A stretch of DNA of 5,048 nt, from assembly GCF_009764355.1 (NCBI RefSeq), contig NZ_LNUA01000037.1, positions 1-5,048 of the forward strand, given 5' to 3'. Shown piece by piece: positions 4,511 through 5,048 of the stretch. Position 1 is the stretch's first letter; each line of letters begins with the position of its first letter. The DNA comes from Companilactobacillus bobalius (GTDB lineage: Bacteria > Bacillota > Bacilli > Lactobacillales > Lactobacillaceae). The position numbers were made by a program, and so were the translations under genes. Under the pieces are notes generated by a model. It was not told the DNA's origin, ran no database searches, and saw nothing but the letters and a program-made list of their open reading frames with translations.

Positions 4511-4655
4511 CACGTAATTACTTTTCGTCGCTCAGCAAAAGCTAAATGCCTAAAATAAAAAGACAAGGGTAAACGTTGCTCACGTTGTTCGCCCTTGTCT
4601 TTATTATTTATAGCCATTTTAAACGCTTATGCCGACGAAAAGTAATAATCACGTG
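4511..4655 (-). other. Large imperfect fold-back, candidate single-strand origin (copy B)
   Basis: Outer arms CACGTAATTACTTTTCGTCG (4511-4530) and 4633-4655 pair almost completely, enclosing the terminator stem at 4559-4602. Its bases differ from copy A in both outer and inner stems, while AACGCTTATGCCGACGAAAA (4623-4642; AGCGT on the minus strand) is kept. It sits just behind the mob stop. The structure is clear; the single-strand-origin role is inferred from shape and location. Confidence 0.5.
4557..4603 (-). terminator. Terminator behind mob (copy B)
   Basis: AAAGACAAGGG (4559-4569) pairs perfectly with CCCTTGTCTTT (4592-4602). On the minus strand the stem is followed by TTATTTTA, about 100 bp after the mob stop. 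It corresponds to 2631-2683 with a changed but still paired stem. Confidence 0.7.
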
Positions 4656-4705
4656 TAAATATACTCGAATTGATTTAAAACGTCTTAGAACGCAAATATG
4701 AGCTT

Positions 4706-5048
4706 CTAACGACTTAATTCATCTCTATCTCGTGTTTGAGTTTCATTTCTATGAATTTTTTCAAATTCTCCACCTTTTACAAATTCTTTTACTTTGTCTA
4801 AAACGCCACTAACAAGCGTTTTAACCTGTTCAGTTGTAACTTGCTTAGAATCTTTAAAGTACTCTTTAAACCCTTTGTAAATGCCCTTAATTTCGTTTTT
4901 AAGCGATTTATTCTCTTTCTCCAACGAATCAATTTTCTCTAGATTATTATTATATCTATCTGCTAAATCGTTGAAATCACGCACTACTTCCTTGTATTTT
5001 TCTTTTCCATAGTCAATCCGCTTAGGTAAATCAGTTTCCGCATATTTT
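4706..5048 (-). CDS. mob: MobV relaxase, C-terminal 113 residues
   Basis: Open to the right edge and ending at TAG (4706). It encodes the helical, highly charged tail of a MobV relaxase ([17 protein letters not shown] to TRDRDELSR) without the catalytic domain, which would lie beyond 5048. Bases 4865-5048 equal 22-205 except at 5007 (Val to Gly codon compared with the other copy) and 5048. This may be the end of the same gene that starts at 1074 if the window is a linearised circle; joined that way the protein has 403 residues. After the shared stretch it reads KEYFKDSKQVTTEQ where the left-edge copy reads KQFMENTL, so a second mob gene or allele is the alternative. Confidence 0.88.
   Translation of the reverse strand, partial: KYAETDLPKRIDYGKEKYKEVVRDFNDLADRYNNNLEKIDSLEKENKSLKNEIKGIYKGFKEYFKDSKQVTTEQVKTLVSGVLDKVKEFVKGGEFEKIHRNETQTRDRDELSR

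Larger units (their letters stand above)
4440..4925. repeat. Direct repeat copy B: backbone segment with mob 3' end
   Basis: Partner of 2513-3000 in the same orientation and order: GC-rich hairpin (GTGGGC/GCCCAC, 4446-4461), 40-bp conserved block (4467-4506), fold-back (4511-4655), mob stop and tail. Unlike copy A it continues past 4925 into intact mob sequence. Recombination between the copies would remove the whole erm(B) segment and leave one mob 3' end. Confidence 0.85.

Noticed and set aside
2513..4925. Composite transposon or insertion-sequence insertion carrying erm(B)
   Set aside because: No transposase frame, no terminal inverted repeats and no target duplication are present. The flanking repeats are mob and origin sequence, not insertion sequences.

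Overview
The window looks like part or nearly all of a small mobilizable rolling-circle plasmid of the pMV158/pLS1 type from a low-GC Gram-positive bacterium, carrying the macrolide-lincosamide-streptogramin B resistance gene erm(B). Lactobacillaceae or Enterococcus are the most likely hosts. This rests on AT-rich sequence, AGGAGG-type ribosome sites, a RepB/CopG replication module, a MobV relaxase with a pMV158-like oriT, and erm(B) with its leader peptide. All genes lie on the minus strand. The species cannot be fixed from the window.

Layout, read in the direction of transcription (right to left). From 5048 to 4706 is the C-terminal part of a MobV relaxase whose start lies beyond the right edge. 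Downstream of it are a large fold-back (4511-4655) and small hairpins that look like a single-strand origin and terminator (4440-4655). Positions 4439-3001 hold an inserted resistance segment: a remnant of an unrelated coding sequence, the erm promoter, the 27-codon leader, erm(B), and the first codons of the ORF normally found behind erm(B). At about 3001 this segment is abruptly joined to a second, divergent copy of the mob 3' end (3001-2781) and of the fold-back (2588-2729). Next come the double-strand origin with its nick hairpin (2427-2453) and TGGACAA repeats, the copG-repB promoter, copG (2244-2089), an antisense RNA terminator on the plus strand (2057-2090), repB (1965-1327), tandem terminators, oriT (1107-1141), and a relaxase gene that starts at 1074 and runs off the left edge.

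RepB would nick the origin to start rolling-circle replication. CopG and the antisense RNA would hold down repB expression. The fold-backs would prime the complementary strand, and the MobV protein would nick oriT for transfer by a co-resident conjugative element. Erm(B) is expected to be macrolide-inducible because its leader is intact.

The main point of interest is the mosaic structure. The erm(B) segment is bracketed by direct repeats of about 485 bp (2513-3000 and 4440-4925). They are homologous but clearly diverged, so they did not arise by simple duplication. They suggest that two related MobV plasmids recombined. Between the copies the hairpin stems change sequence but keep pairing, which is direct evidence for a selected DNA or RNA structure. 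The two ends of the window overlap by 184 bp with two mismatches, so the window may be a linearised circle of about 4.84 kb, but the first 21 bases do not fit that simple reading. I see no CRISPR array, tRNA, rRNA or intact insertion sequence, and no evidence of a wholly new system.
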